Shown here piece by piece: positions 16,525 through 24,646 of a stretch of 64,000 bases of DNA (within the stretch, counting starts at the first letter, position 1; every line of letters starts with the position of its first letter). The stretch spans positions 806,001 through 870,000 of the forward strand of contig JAWKTN010000001.1 of the NCBI GenBank assembly GCA_041399065.1. The letters run 5' to 3'. The notes under the pieces are model-generated. The model saw only the letters and a list, made by a program, of their open reading frames with translations. It was not told the origin of the DNA and did not search any database. A program made the translations under genes and the position numbers. The stretch is from JAGQPD01 sp020426865. Lineage in GTDB: Bacteria; Planctomycetota; Planctomycetia; Pirellulales; Pirellulaceae.

Positions 16525-18885
16525 TCAGTGGGTAGCGATCGTGGAGCCCTCGGTTGCCGAGTGGGCACGTGCTGGCTGAATGTCGTCGTCATGCGCCACG
16601 ACGGGCAATTCGCGCCGGGTCCTCTCGCTGGGATCTCCGTATCCATAATCGTAGCCAGCGGCATCGAATCCCGATTTCGGCTCGACAGCATTAATCACAA
16701 CTCCCACCAGGTTGGCCCCGAGACCGTGGAGTATTTCGGAAGCGCGAAACGACATCGCCTTCACACCGCGACGAATGCGGAGATTCAGGATAACGCCATC
16801 AACCCGAGCCGCCACGGCACTGGCATCGGTCACAACGAGGGCCGGTGGCGTATCCAGAATGACGACATCGTACTTATTTCGCATCTCCTCCAGGACGTGC
16901 TCAAAACGGCTGGACGTGAGTAATTCAGCTGGGTTCCCCGTTACGGTGCCGGACACGACGACTTCCAGGTGGGAGATCGGAGTCGTCATTAGGACATCAT
17001 CGAGGTTCACATCTCCGCCCACGATTTCGGCAAGCCCTGATTGATGTTCGATTCCCAACAATTGGTGGATGGTCGGGCGTCGCAAGTCGGCGTCGACCAA
17101 CAACGTTCGTTTACCTGAGCGGGCCATGGTAACGGCCAGGTTCGCGGCCAGCGTCGACTTTCCGTCACCAGCGGAAGGGCTGGTAACTTGCAGGACCTTC
17201 ATTTGTTCACGGCTGGTGTTGAACAGCAGGGACGTTCGGACCGAGCGATACGCTTCGGCCTCTTTCGATTCGTAGCGATGTACGGTGCACAATGCTGGTC
17301 GCACCTGAGGGAATTTCGGCGATATCGCCATCCGTTCCGGCCGCATCAAGGGAATCGTCCCGATCACAGGCAATTGCAAGACCGACCGCAATTCATTAGT
17401 ACTATGGAACGTTGCGTCGCGACGATCTTGCCACAGCGATAGAAGAAAACTAATGACCAGCCCGCCGGCCAGGCCGCCGCCAACGACCTTGGCCATCATC
17501 GGTGAGGACAATTCACCGGCAGCTGGCGGAGCCAACATACTGACCTTTTCGCCCGCTGCATCACGTACGAGCTCCATTTCGTCAAGTCGAGCGTTGACGG
17601 CGGAGAGCAGCTGTCGAATGCGTTCCATTTCACGGCGGTACGTCGCGTCGATTCCCTGCTCACGCTGCAGTTGATTTGCCCTGCTCTTCTCTAACTCATA
17701 CACGTCGTCCAACTCGCTGATCTGATGTTCGTAGGCGGCTAGGCGGTCCTGCATCCACTGCATGTAGATGGCCACGTAGTCGGTCTCTTGGGCGTCCCCA
17801 TGGCCGTCGGCCTGCGAGAGGGCCATGCGAGCGGCCTCGGTCACTTCTTGAGTGTCCCAAATCTGTGATCGCAGCGACTCCAGGCGTCCACGCAGCGAAA
17901 CCAGGTCGGGATGCCCTTCCCCGAACTGCTCCTGCATCACTTGTTCTTCACGCAGCATCGCGAAATACTGATGCGTTAGCGCCACCTTCAAGTCCTTTTG
18001 CAGGGACTGCTCGGCGCCAACTACCAGGTCTGCCGACGAATCGCCAGCAGGTTGCTGTCCTAGTTCACGCACCGCTCGCATCAACACGGCTTGCCGGTCC
18101 AACTCTCCGCGCTCAATTGCATTTCGCAGGCTTCCAAATTCGTTGGCCAACAGCTCACGCTCCACAACCAGTCCCGCTCGAGTCTGTTCGATTTCCATTT
18201 GTCGTTCGCGATGCAGGTTGACCCCCACACCGTCGCGCCAGACCAGCGATGCATTCGCCCGAAATGCGTCGTATTCGTTCTCTTTTTCTTCCAATTGATT
18301 TGCCAGATCGTCACGTGCCGCGCTGACCTGTTGCACCGTCTGTTCATCAACCTGTTGCCGGGACTCACGCAAGAATCGTTCATAGGTGTCCGCCAGTGCT
18401 TTGAGCACCAAACGGCAGTCTTCGGGTGCCGTATCGGCATAGTGGACGCTGATCACGCCCGCCTTACCCTGTTTGAGATCCACCGACAGGCGCCGCTGAA
18501 TGTGCCCGGCAACGCTCTCCACATCGCCCAGCGACGGCAGCTCTTCCAGATCGTATTCCTTGACGGCCCGGTGAATGATCAACGGACTGGTCAGCACCAA
18601 CGCGTGCGTTGACACCGAACGCTCCAATTTTTCCGCATTGTCCAAGGGACTCAACTGCAGTGCCGTCGTATCGCTCGTCTCCAACAACAAGGACGTGCTA
18701 CTCTCATAAACGCGAGGGGCGATACTGTAATAACCGCCAGCAACTACTCCGGCCATGGACAAGGCAATCATGCATACCCATGGGTGACGCAACATCGTGC
18801 CACCCACATTCCATAACGGGGCTTGTTGAGACGCCGCGGGCGACAGGGCCTGGGCCGAAGCGAATTCTCTTGTCAATTGAGCCAT
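16525..18885 (-). CDS. Second Wzc-like co-polymerase / BY-kinase paralogue
   Basis: A 786-residue protein with the same order as its downstream neighbour: TM helix near residues 35-55, coiled-coil periplasmic region, second TM near 455, then the kinase with VTSPSAGDGKSTLAANLAV, TLLVDADLRRPTIHQL and YDVVILDTPPALVVTD. The C-terminal tyrosine cluster is much shorter, with only three tyrosines (GYDYGYGDPSE) followed by an acidic, His-containing tail. The two genes are 131 bases apart and read in the same direction, so they arose by tandem duplication and then diverged. This is the first gene of the polysaccharide locus, so the main promoter should lie just above 18885. Confidence 0.92.
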   Translation of the reverse strand: MAQLTREFASAQALSPAASQQAPLWNVGGTMLRHPWVCMIALSMAGVVAGGYYSIAPRVYESSTSLLLETSDTTALQLSPLDNAEKLERSVSTHALVLTSPLIIHRAVKEYDLEELPSLGDVESVAGHIQRRLSVDLKQGKAGVISVHYADTAPEDCRLVLKALADTYERFLRESRQQVDEQTVQQVSAARDDLANQLEEKENEYDAFRANASLVWRDGVGVNLHRERQMEIEQTRAGLVVERELLANEFGSLRNAIERGELDRQAVLMRAVRELGQQPAGDSSADLVVGAEQSLQKDLKVALTHQYFAMLREEQVMQEQFGEGHPDLVSLRGRLESLRSQIWDTQEVTEAARMALSQADGHGDAQETDYVAIYMQWMQDRLAAYEHQISELDDVYELEKSRANQLQREQGIDATYRREMERIRQLLSAVNARLDEMELVRDAAGEKVSMLAPPAAGELSSPMMAKVVGGGLAGGLVISFLLSLWQDRRDATFHSTNELRSVLQLPVIGTIPLMRPERMAISPKFPQVRPALCTVHRYESKEAEAYRSVRTSLLFNTSREQMKVLQVTSPSAGDGKSTLAANLAVTMARSGKRTLLVDADLRRPTIHQLLGIEHQSGLAEIVGGDVNLDDVLMTTPISHLEVVVSGTVTGNPAELLTSSRFEHVLEEMRNKYDVVILDTPPALVVTDASAVAARVDGVILNLRIRRGVKAMSFRASEILHGLGANLVGVVINAVEPKSGFDAAGYDYGYGDPSERTRRELPVVAHDDDIQPARAHSATEGSTIATH

Positions 18886-19353
18886 TTGCGGTTCCTATGA
18901 CGATGGTGCATCGTTTTGCCTCGCCGCGACGCACGTTCTTCGTGCACCGTCAGCGAACGGGATAGGGGCTGAACGGGACAACGGCTCTAGTTCAATTCGC
19001 GTGCCAAGGTCGCATCGATATCGCCCAGGGCGGCACGCGTGCCTGATCGAGCAATCATCTCGCAAGCCATTGAATCAGCAGATTGCGTTCCTCGTCGGTA
19101 ACGATCGTGACGAAGATACTGACTGCGGCAGGCACCAACGGGCGAGATACGTCTCTGCCGCCGTCCCAAGGCGCAGACAATGACGGCTACAATGGCTGTG
19201 ACGCCGTCATGACCCTACCGAGAAATGAGGCCCGGCAAAAAGAAATGCCAACAAACGGGTAGCTACCGTAGCGTCGAACGACTGGACGTTGACGTTTTGC
19301 ATCGTCACGTCGCAAACCAGAAGCATAGCCGCGATAGAATGACGATCAAAAGA
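18886..19353. other. Intergenic stretch upstream of the polysaccharide operon
   Basis: About 470 bases between the start of the Wzc-like gene and the stop of the HtrA gene, both on the minus strand. It must contain the operon's promoter and probably the HtrA terminator, but I see no convincing -35/-10 pair or long hairpin. Short open frames here are arginine-rich and look like chance. Confidence 0.5.
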
Positions 19354-20577
19354 TCAACGCTGCGGGTCTTCACCCAAACGAACCTGCAACGTATTGATCT
19401 TGCCGTTACGAATCACCTTAATGGTGTGCTCAGAATTGGCCCGCTGCCGCTCAACCAACATTTGTAGATCCCGGCTGTCACGGACTTGTTGCCCGGCAAA
19501 TTCGACAATCACGTCACCCCCCTCCAGACCCGCGTCATCGGCCGGCTGCGACGGAGCAACTTTCGTGATGATCGCACCAAATCGAACCGGTAGATTGTGG
19601 CTCTCGGCGTAAGGGGGCTTGATGTCGGCAATGTTCACCCCCAAGTATCCTCGCCGCACGACGCCATAGTGTAACAATTGCTCGGCGATCCAACGGGCAT
19701 CATTGATCGGGATCGCAAAGCCAATTCCCTGATACCCGCCGCTACTGCTGGCAATCGCCGTATTGAGCCCGATCACTTGGCCATCGAGGTTTACCAGTGG
19801 CCCTCCCGAATTGCCAGGGTTGATTGCCGCATCGGTCTGTAGCAATTTTCCTCGCTCAATCTTGTCAATACTCCGCCCCTTTCCGCTGATGATTCCGGCA
19901 CTGACCGTCGTCTCCAACTCAAACGGGCTGCCAATCGCGATCACCCAATCTCCGATCTCCAGTGCGTCGGAGTCCCCCAGGTGTGCCGTCGGCAAATTCG
20001 CTGGAGGATCCTGAATGCGCACAATTGCGACGTCGCTCTTAACGTCCGCTTTGACACGGTCCACGGGAAATTCACGACCATCCGCCAATCGCACGACCAT
20101 ACTATCGACCGAATCGACGACGTGATTGTTGGTCAAAACCAAACCATCGCGTCGAACGATAATGCCGGAGCCCACGCCCAATTCAACGTCTGGACTTTCC
20201 ACGCCATCGGGTAGATTGACACCGGGCAGCATCGGTGAGGGAATCACACCATCGGGGAAAAACTCGAAAAACCGCGGGTGCAGTAACAGCTTCTCTACCA
20301 AATTCGGATCTCGGCTGCGCGAAACAATGGTCACCACCGCCGGTGCGACCCGCGATGACGCCTGACGAAACGCCTGCGACAATGACTTCGCCTGCGCCAC
20401 CGCTGCGGAATTCGCCCCAACATCCTCCACCTCCGCTTGCAGCCCCGCCCCCTCCGATGCATTGGCCCCGTCGGTCGCCAGCGACTGCCCCAAAACCTGC
20501 GATGCAGCCACCAGGACGGTAGCAATAGTCGATGTGAATGTAGCTTTACGGATGACTTTGCCGAATGAGTGCATCAT
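19354..20577 (-). CDS. HtrA/DegP-like trypsin-type serine protease with one PDZ domain
   Basis: A 407-residue protein with an N-terminal signal peptide (hydrophobic stretch to about residue 30), so it acts in the periplasm or at the envelope. The catalytic triad is visible: His in VLTNNHVVDSVDSM (about 152), Asp in VKSDVAIVRI (about 182) and Ser in INPGNSGGPLVN (about 255). A single PDZ domain follows, containing RRGYLGVNIADI and ADDAGLEGGDVIVEFAGQ. Members degrade or refold damaged envelope proteins. Two consecutive ATGs (20577 and 20574) can serve as the start. No stress-type promoter was recognised upstream. Confidence 0.92.
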   Translation of the reverse strand: MMHSFGKVIRKATFTSTIATVLVAASQVLGQSLATDGANASEGAGLQAEVEDVGANSAAVAQAKSLSQAFRQASSRVAPAVVTIVSRSRDPNLVEKLLLHPRFFEFFPDGVIPSPMLPGVNLPDGVESPDVELGVGSGIIVRRDGLVLTNNHVVDSVDSMVVRLADGREFPVDRVKADVKSDVAIVRIQDPPANLPTAHLGDSDALEIGDWVIAIGSPFELETTVSAGIISGKGRSIDKIERGKLLQTDAAINPGNSGGPLVNLDGQVIGLNTAIASSSGGYQGIGFAIPINDARWIAEQLLHYGVVRRGYLGVNIADIKPPYAESHNLPVRFGAIITKVAPSQPADDAGLEGGDVIVEFAGQQVRDSRDLQMLVERQRANSEHTIKVIRNGKINTLQVRLGEDPQR

Positions 20578-21209
20578 GGAATGCGACGCCTATTGTACTT
20601 ATCAATGCCAAATGCTCGCTTCGCTGCGGGCGAGTCGGTAATATGCGAGTCGGTAGTATGCGTGGCCGATGCCCCCCCCATTGTAACCAGAATCTCAAGT
20701 CGGCAGGGGATTCGTTGCCGTTGGCCGCCTGCCCAACCGGCGGGCGACACCTAGCCACGCCAAGTTCCGGCAACTATAGGATACGCCGATAGCTGGCAGA
20801 CGGCCACCAAACGGAGGCCTTTTCGAACAAATTGCCAAGAATTCCCGCGACTCGCTTTTCTCCGACGATTCGCCAACCGGCAGAGACGGCTTTGACCCCT
20901 ACGACCATCCGTTCCGGGACCGGGTGTCTTCATCGGAATACGACGACAAGAGATTTGCCGATTTTGCGACTGAAATCGATCGCCGCGAAGACGTTCGAAT
21001 TCGCCAGGACGGTCGGGGCGTGGAAGTCGATTGACAATACGAGCCATTCGACTTAGCTTTACACCATTCCCAAGGTAAATGCCGACTCGTTCGGGACGGG
21101 TTGTCGTTTCCATTTCCGAGTGCACCTCGATCGACCATTGGCCAAATGCGGGCGACATGGATGCGAATCGTTGGAGGTGAACTAGAGTCTCATTCACAAT
21201 TCCAGGCCC
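20578..21209. other. Intergenic stretch with a short tandem repeat and a start-less open frame
   Basis: This 630-base gap lies between the divergent HtrA and RNase III genes. At 20630-20659 a 15-base unit (GCGAGTCGGTARTAT) occurs twice in tandem. A plus-strand frame from about 20780 to 21034 reads like protein (for example GRDGFDPYDHPFRDR, then RFADFATEIDRRED) but has no ATG, GTG or TTG start. It may be the remnant of a small acidic protein. A minus-strand frame over the same bases is arginine-rich and less credible. Confidence 0.35.
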
Positions 21210-22010
21210 ATGTCTTCATCGGAACCGACGCCCCCCAGCGAACACGATAAACTTTACGAAGAATGTGAACAACGTGTCGGTTACAGCTTTCGCAACCGTT
21301 CGTTGCTTGCGGCGGCGTTAACGCATGCCTCCGGTGCACGGCATCGCTTGGCCTCCAACGAGCGACTTGAATTCTTAGGCGATGCTGTGTTGGGATTGGT
21401 GGTATGCGAGCACTTATTCCAGCGATTTCCTCACTATCTGGAAGGGGAGCTGACGCGAATCAAGTCGGTCGTGGTCAGCCGCCGGACATGTGCGAAGATC
21501 AGCGACCGCATTGGGCTGGCCAAGTTTCTGTTTCTAGGCAAGGGAATGGCGGTTCACGATACTGTGCCACGGTCTCTGCTTTCGGACGTGTTCGAATCGT
21601 TGGTAGCGGCGATCTACTTGGACAGTGGCATCGAATCGGCTCGCAAATTCATCGAACAATACGTCGTACCGGAAATCGATTTGGTGGCGGCGGGGATCAC
21701 GGGAGAGAATCCCAAGTCGCAGTTGCAGCAACTGGCACAGCGCACGTTTTCGCAAACTCCCAACTACGTACTCATCGAAGAAACAGGCCCCGATCATTCG
21801 AAGAGCTTTCGTGTCGCCGCGCGGATCGGCGGACGCGTTTTTGCATCGGCGTGGGGCACGAACAAAAAAGAAGCGGAACAGCGCGCCGCCTTGCATGCAC
21901 TGGAAGAATTAGAACGAGAACTCGACGAACCCCCGCCCACAATCAACAGTCTCGACGTCAACAACATGTCATCCACCAACATGGAGACAGGCATCGACGA
22001 TGCGTCTTAG
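21210..22010 (+). CDS. rnc: Ribonuclease III
   Basis: A 266-residue protein with the complete RNase III layout. The endonuclease signature NERLEFLGDAVLGLVV is at about residues 50-65, including the metal-binding Glu and Asp residues. The second catalytic motif is SDVFESLVAAIYLDSG near 130. A C-terminal dsRNA-binding domain runs from PKSQLQQLAQRT through GRVFASAWGTNKKEAEQRAA (about 170-245). It cleaves double-stranded RNA, including rRNA precursors. The final ~25 residues are a low-complexity acidic tail. The start is the ATG at 21210. The gene stands alone, with a long gap on either side. Confidence 0.95.
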   Translation: MSSSEPTPPSEHDKLYEECEQRVGYSFRNRSLLAAALTHASGARHRLASNERLEFLGDAVLGLVVCEHLFQRFPHYLEGELTRIKSVVVSRRTCAKISDRIGLAKFLFLGKGMAVHDTVPRSLLSDVFESLVAAIYLDSGIESARKFIEQYVVPEIDLVAAGITGENPKSQLQQLAQRTFSQTPNYVLIEETGPDHSKSFRVAARIGGRVFASAWGTNKKEAEQRAALHALEELERELDEPPPTINSLDVNNMSSTNMETGIDDAS

Positions 22011-22443
22011 ATAGCGGCAGGGCGCAAGCCCTGCGGTACTTCAACACCATGCCGCAAGCCCTCCGATACTTCATTAACGTTCGTCCGGCCTTTATTCACA
22101 ACAGCGGCAGCGACTTGCGAGATTGTAATGGCGTATTCCAGGCTCGAAGGGCCGGCCATTTGCCTAGCCCAGGCCAACGGCCTGGTTTTTTTTCGTGCCG
22201 CCGCCCCACCGCGAGATCGGACCGGCCTCCGGCCGGTCCGATCTCGCGGTGAGTGTGGTGGGGAACCGGTCTTCGAAAGCGATGTGCGAACTCAGTGTCC
22301 ACCCGTCTCACCATCACGCAGACGCACGAATACACCGTCGTTTCATGCCGAATGATCGCCTGCGTCGCCATGCCCCAGCTGTTCGATTTCTTCGGCCCGG
22401 GCGGGCTTGCGCCTTGCCTTTCGCCGTACCATTAACTTGACCC
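22011..22443. other. Intergenic stretch with repeat-like palindromes
   Basis: A 430-base gap downstream of rnc. It starts with a small palindrome (GGGCGCAAGCCCTGCGG, near 22020-22036) and has related text again near 22052. It then contains the long perfect hairpin at 22208-22250. No open frame here looks like protein. Confidence 0.5.
22208..22250. repeat. Perfect 20-bp inverted repeat with 3-base loop
   Basis: Positions 22208-22227 are exactly complementary to 22231-22250, separated only by TCC. The arm starts ACCGCGAGATCGG and is GC-rich. There is no T-tract after it on either strand, so it is more likely a REP-like intergenic palindrome than a classical terminator, although it could stall transcription from rnc. 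Confidence 0.85.
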
Positions 22444-23436
22444 ATGGAGCAACCTACAATGTTCATACGATCCGCACGCGGGAGTTGGCCAAATCCAGTC
22501 ATCGTTCTGAGTCTCTTCTTTGCCTTACGGTATTCGATCGGAGTGGCACACGCGGAAGAACGACACTACGTGTTCAGCTATTTTCGTGGCAATGGCGAGG
22601 ACGGTTTGCACCTGGCCCACTCGACCGACGGCATCCACTGGACGGCGCTCAATCGCGACCGCTCGTTTCTCACGCCGTCCGTCGACAAAGATCGCCTCAT
22701 GCGAGATCCGTCCGTTGTTCACGGACCGGACGGTCAGTTCCACATGGTATGGACAACGGGCTGGCACGATCACGGCATCGGTATCGCTCACTCGAAAGAC
22801 TTGATCCAATGGTCAACCCAAGAGCGAATCGGTGTGATGGACCACGAACCGAAATGTCGTAACTGTTGGGCGCCGGAAATCTTTTACGACCGAGCAACGC
22901 AGAAATACTTGATCTTTTGGGCGTCCACAATCGAAGAACGGTTTCCGGAAACAGCCGGGTCCTGCGAAGACAACTTGAATCATCGGATTTACGTGACGAC
23001 CACCAAGGATTTTGCCGAGTACTCACCGACTCGGTTGTTCTTCGATCCGGGCATCCCGGTGATCGACTCCTTTCTTGTCCAGCACGATGACCAGTACGTA
23101 CTTATCACCAAAAACGAGACCCGGTTTCCCAAGCCTGCCAAGAATTTATTCGTAGCCACCTCACCGAGGGCAGAAGGGCCCTATCAAGTGCGACCACAAC
23201 CCTTTTCTCCCGATTGGGTGGAGGGACCTTCGGTGTTGAGAGTCGGCGACCGATGGCTGGTCCATTTCGACGAATACACACGGAAGCACTACAGCGTGCT
23301 GGCGACCAACGACTTCCAAACGTGGGAGGCCCCCAGCGAACCGCTGGTCTATCCTCAAGGGATGCGTCACGGGACGGCGTTTGCCGTACCCGGCGACGTG
23401 GCGGAGAAATTGCTCAACCACCAATCGCCACAATGA
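22444..23436 (+). CDS. Secreted glycoside hydrolase, GH43-like five-bladed propeller
   Basis: A 330-residue protein with a signal peptide (hydrophobic VIVLSLFFALRYSIGVAHA, cleaved near residue 37). The mature part has the repeated blade pattern of GH43/GH32-type furanosidases: LHLAHSTDGIHWTAL, MRDPSVVHGPDGQFHMVWTT, CWAPEIFYDRATQKYLIFWAS, and later GPSVLRVGDRWLVHFDEY. The RDPS and the APEI/E positions match where GH43 enzymes hold the catalytic Asp and Glu. The substrate is probably a plant or algal polysaccharide side chain (inference). The ATG at 22444 or 22459 may be used. It is a single gene with repeat-rich flanks. Confidence 0.78.
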   Translation: MEQPTMFIRSARGSWPNPVIVLSLFFALRYSIGVAHAEERHYVFSYFRGNGEDGLHLAHSTDGIHWTALNRDRSFLTPSVDKDRLMRDPSVVHGPDGQFHMVWTTGWHDHGIGIAHSKDLIQWSTQERIGVMDHEPKCRNCWAPEIFYDRATQKYLIFWASTIEERFPETAGSCEDNLNHRIYVTTTKDFAEYSPTRLFFDPGIPVIDSFLVQHDDQYVLITKNETRFPKPAKNLFVATSPRAEGPYQVRPQPFSPDWVEGPSVLRVGDRWLVHFDEYTRKHYSVLATNDFQTWEAPSEPLVYPQGMRHGTAFAVPGDVAEKLLNHQSPQ

Positions 23437-23504
23437 CCGATCGCTCCCTGCACACTTTTACCCTCCGCGGTTGACCTGCCACCCGTTGCGCGGTCGATTT
23501 GACC

Positions 23505-23622
23505 GCAGAGGGCACGGAGAGCGCAGAGGGCACGGAGAGCGCAGAGGGGAGTGTTTTTGTAAGTGACTATCATACCGACGTCACATACTCTGCGCTCTCT
23601 GTGTCCCCCGCGGTCGACCTGC
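23505..23622. repeat. Imperfect inverted repeat built of CGCAGAGG/CACGGAGAG units
   Basis: The left arm (about 23508-23552) consists of an 18-base unit (GCAGAGGGCACGGAGAGC) repeated almost exactly twice. The right arm (about 23588-23617) is its complement, with about 24 of 28 positions matching, and the loop is about 35 bases. Similar 'CGCAGAG' hairpins are scattered between genes in many planctomycete and other environmental genomes (established knowledge). The end of the small minus-strand frame 23570-23710 lies inside it. Confidence 0.7.
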
Positions 23623-23710
23623 CGCCATTGCTGACGGTAAACGAGTCCGGCACCGAGATTGGGATCGCATCCAAATCTGGTCGGATTCTTCCGTGATAGT
23701 CGCGAATCAT
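23570..23710 (-). CDS. Small hypothetical protein, coupled by TAATG (46 aa)
   Basis: The ATG at 23710 overlaps the TAA of the preceding small gene (TAATG). It encodes MIRDYHGRIRPDLDAIPISV followed by PDSFTVSNGG and then residues derived from the adjacent repeat. The first 30 residues look protein-like and the tail does not. It is either a short coupled gene or the frameshifted continuation of the gene at 23710-23922. I recognise no family. Confidence 0.35.
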   Translation of the reverse strand: MIRDYHGRIRPDLDAIPISVPDSFTVSNGGRSTAGDTESAEYVTSV

Positions 23711-23922
23711 TACGTCCTCGCCTTCGTGAGATCCATATCCAACATGAGTGCCTGCGTTAGCTCCAGCTCACTCAAGTCGACGCTGGGCCCAGGTACAATT
23801 CCGTATGTTCCGGGGATCACTTCGCGCATGTCTCGCCAGTAGATTTCCGCCCCGGAACGGGACGCACACATGTTTAACAGCAAAACAATCATTAGCGATA
23901 TTCCACAACTCAGTCGCTGCAT
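23710..23922 (-). CDS. Small exported protein with signal peptide (70 aa)
   Basis: MQRLSCGISLMIVLLLNMCA forms a signal peptide; a Cys in the 'LNMCA' context could be a lipobox variant. The mature part is only about 45 residues and ends VDLSELELTQALMLDMDLTK, faintly like pentapeptide repeats with Leu every five residues. Its ATG overlaps the stop of the upstream 146-residue gene by 13 bases, and its own stop overlaps the next ATG. This coupling is the main reason to believe it. Function unknown. Confidence 0.5.
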   Translation of the reverse strand: MQRLSCGISLMIVLLLNMCASRSGAEIYWRDMREVIPGTYGIVPGPSVDLSELELTQALMLDMDLTKART

Positions 23923-24350
23923 GTCAACCTCACCATCATCTGTCTCATTTCCGCGACACCTCGCCAGGCGGCCTCAACGAACATTGCCATGGCGATGGCT
24001 CCGATAACAGGGGTGTGGTCCCAGTTGACATGGCCGAAGTAACGGGCGGCTGAACCGACGAAGGCACCTAGCGGAATCGATAGCATCAATCGCCACGCGA
24101 TTCCCGATTGGATTCCCATCCTGCGGTGGGCCTTCTGGATGCGGGCAACGGAAGGAACCAGTAGCAGTGCTTCGTCCAAGTCGCGGCGGCGAACCGACAC
24201 CCTGCAACGTCCTTCGTTCCGCGTCAACTCATACTCGATATCATGCGCGTCCAACCGCCCAACGAAGATTTTCGTTGCGCTCGACGAAAACACGCCGGCC
24301 GTACACCACAGCGATTCGCCTGATCGTTGAGCATCCTCAGAACTTCCCAT
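23910..24350 (-). CDS. Hypothetical membrane protein with DUF2007-like N-terminal domain
   Basis: A 146-residue protein. The N-terminal half (VFSSSATKIFVGRLDAHDIE, then YELTRNEGRCRVSVRRRDLD and EALLLV) follows the ferredoxin-like pattern of DUF2007 'putative signal transducing' proteins, in which a short region links 'L..agIe..l' to 'V...d..A..ll'. Two hydrophobic segments follow (about residues 88-104 and 112-128). It heads a chain of three overlapping genes on the minus strand (24350 to 23570). The family match is by eye only; function unknown. Confidence 0.6.
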   Translation of the reverse strand: MGSSEDAQRSGESLWCTAGVFSSSATKIFVGRLDAHDIEYELTRNEGRCRVSVRRRDLDEALLLVPSVARIQKAHRRMGIQSGIAWRLMLSIPLGAFVGSAARYFGHVNWDHTPVIGAIAMAMFVEAAWRGVAEMRQMMVRLTCSD

Positions 24351-24646
24351 GGCCGGTCCCCTATTCTAAAAATACAATTCTAAAAATAGGATCTCTGTCA
24401 ATATCCTCGGTGACTCGTCGATGCCAGTCCACGCCACAGCGACACAAACCGACGACCAATAGAGCCACGTCGCAATCAGCATTCTATCGACTACCACTGC
24501 CCGTTGCTACGCCCATTGAGCGACGAAGACGAACGGGGGTTGGAAATACTTCTGCGTTGATTGCGAGTCAGATGAGTTGATTACGAGTCGACCTCGAACG
24601 TGCTCGACTTAGTACATTACGTGACGGCGTCCATTGTTCGCCAACG
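24351..24646. other. Intergenic stretch between two minus-strand genes
   Basis: About 300 bases. The only structure seen is a short direct repeat of ATTCTAAAAATA near 24362-24389, just upstream of the 146-residue gene, which gives an AT-rich block in a promoter position. No coding frame is convincing. Confidence 0.45.

Noticed and set aside
20751..21197. 148-codon minus-strand frame between HtrA and RNase III
   Set aside because: Arginine-rich, no recognisable pattern, and it competes with a better-looking plus-strand frame over the same bases.
23500..23560. Tandem 18-base units considered as a CRISPR array
   Set aside because: Units are contiguous with no spacers and form an inverted repeat with a downstream arm; no cas genes in the window.
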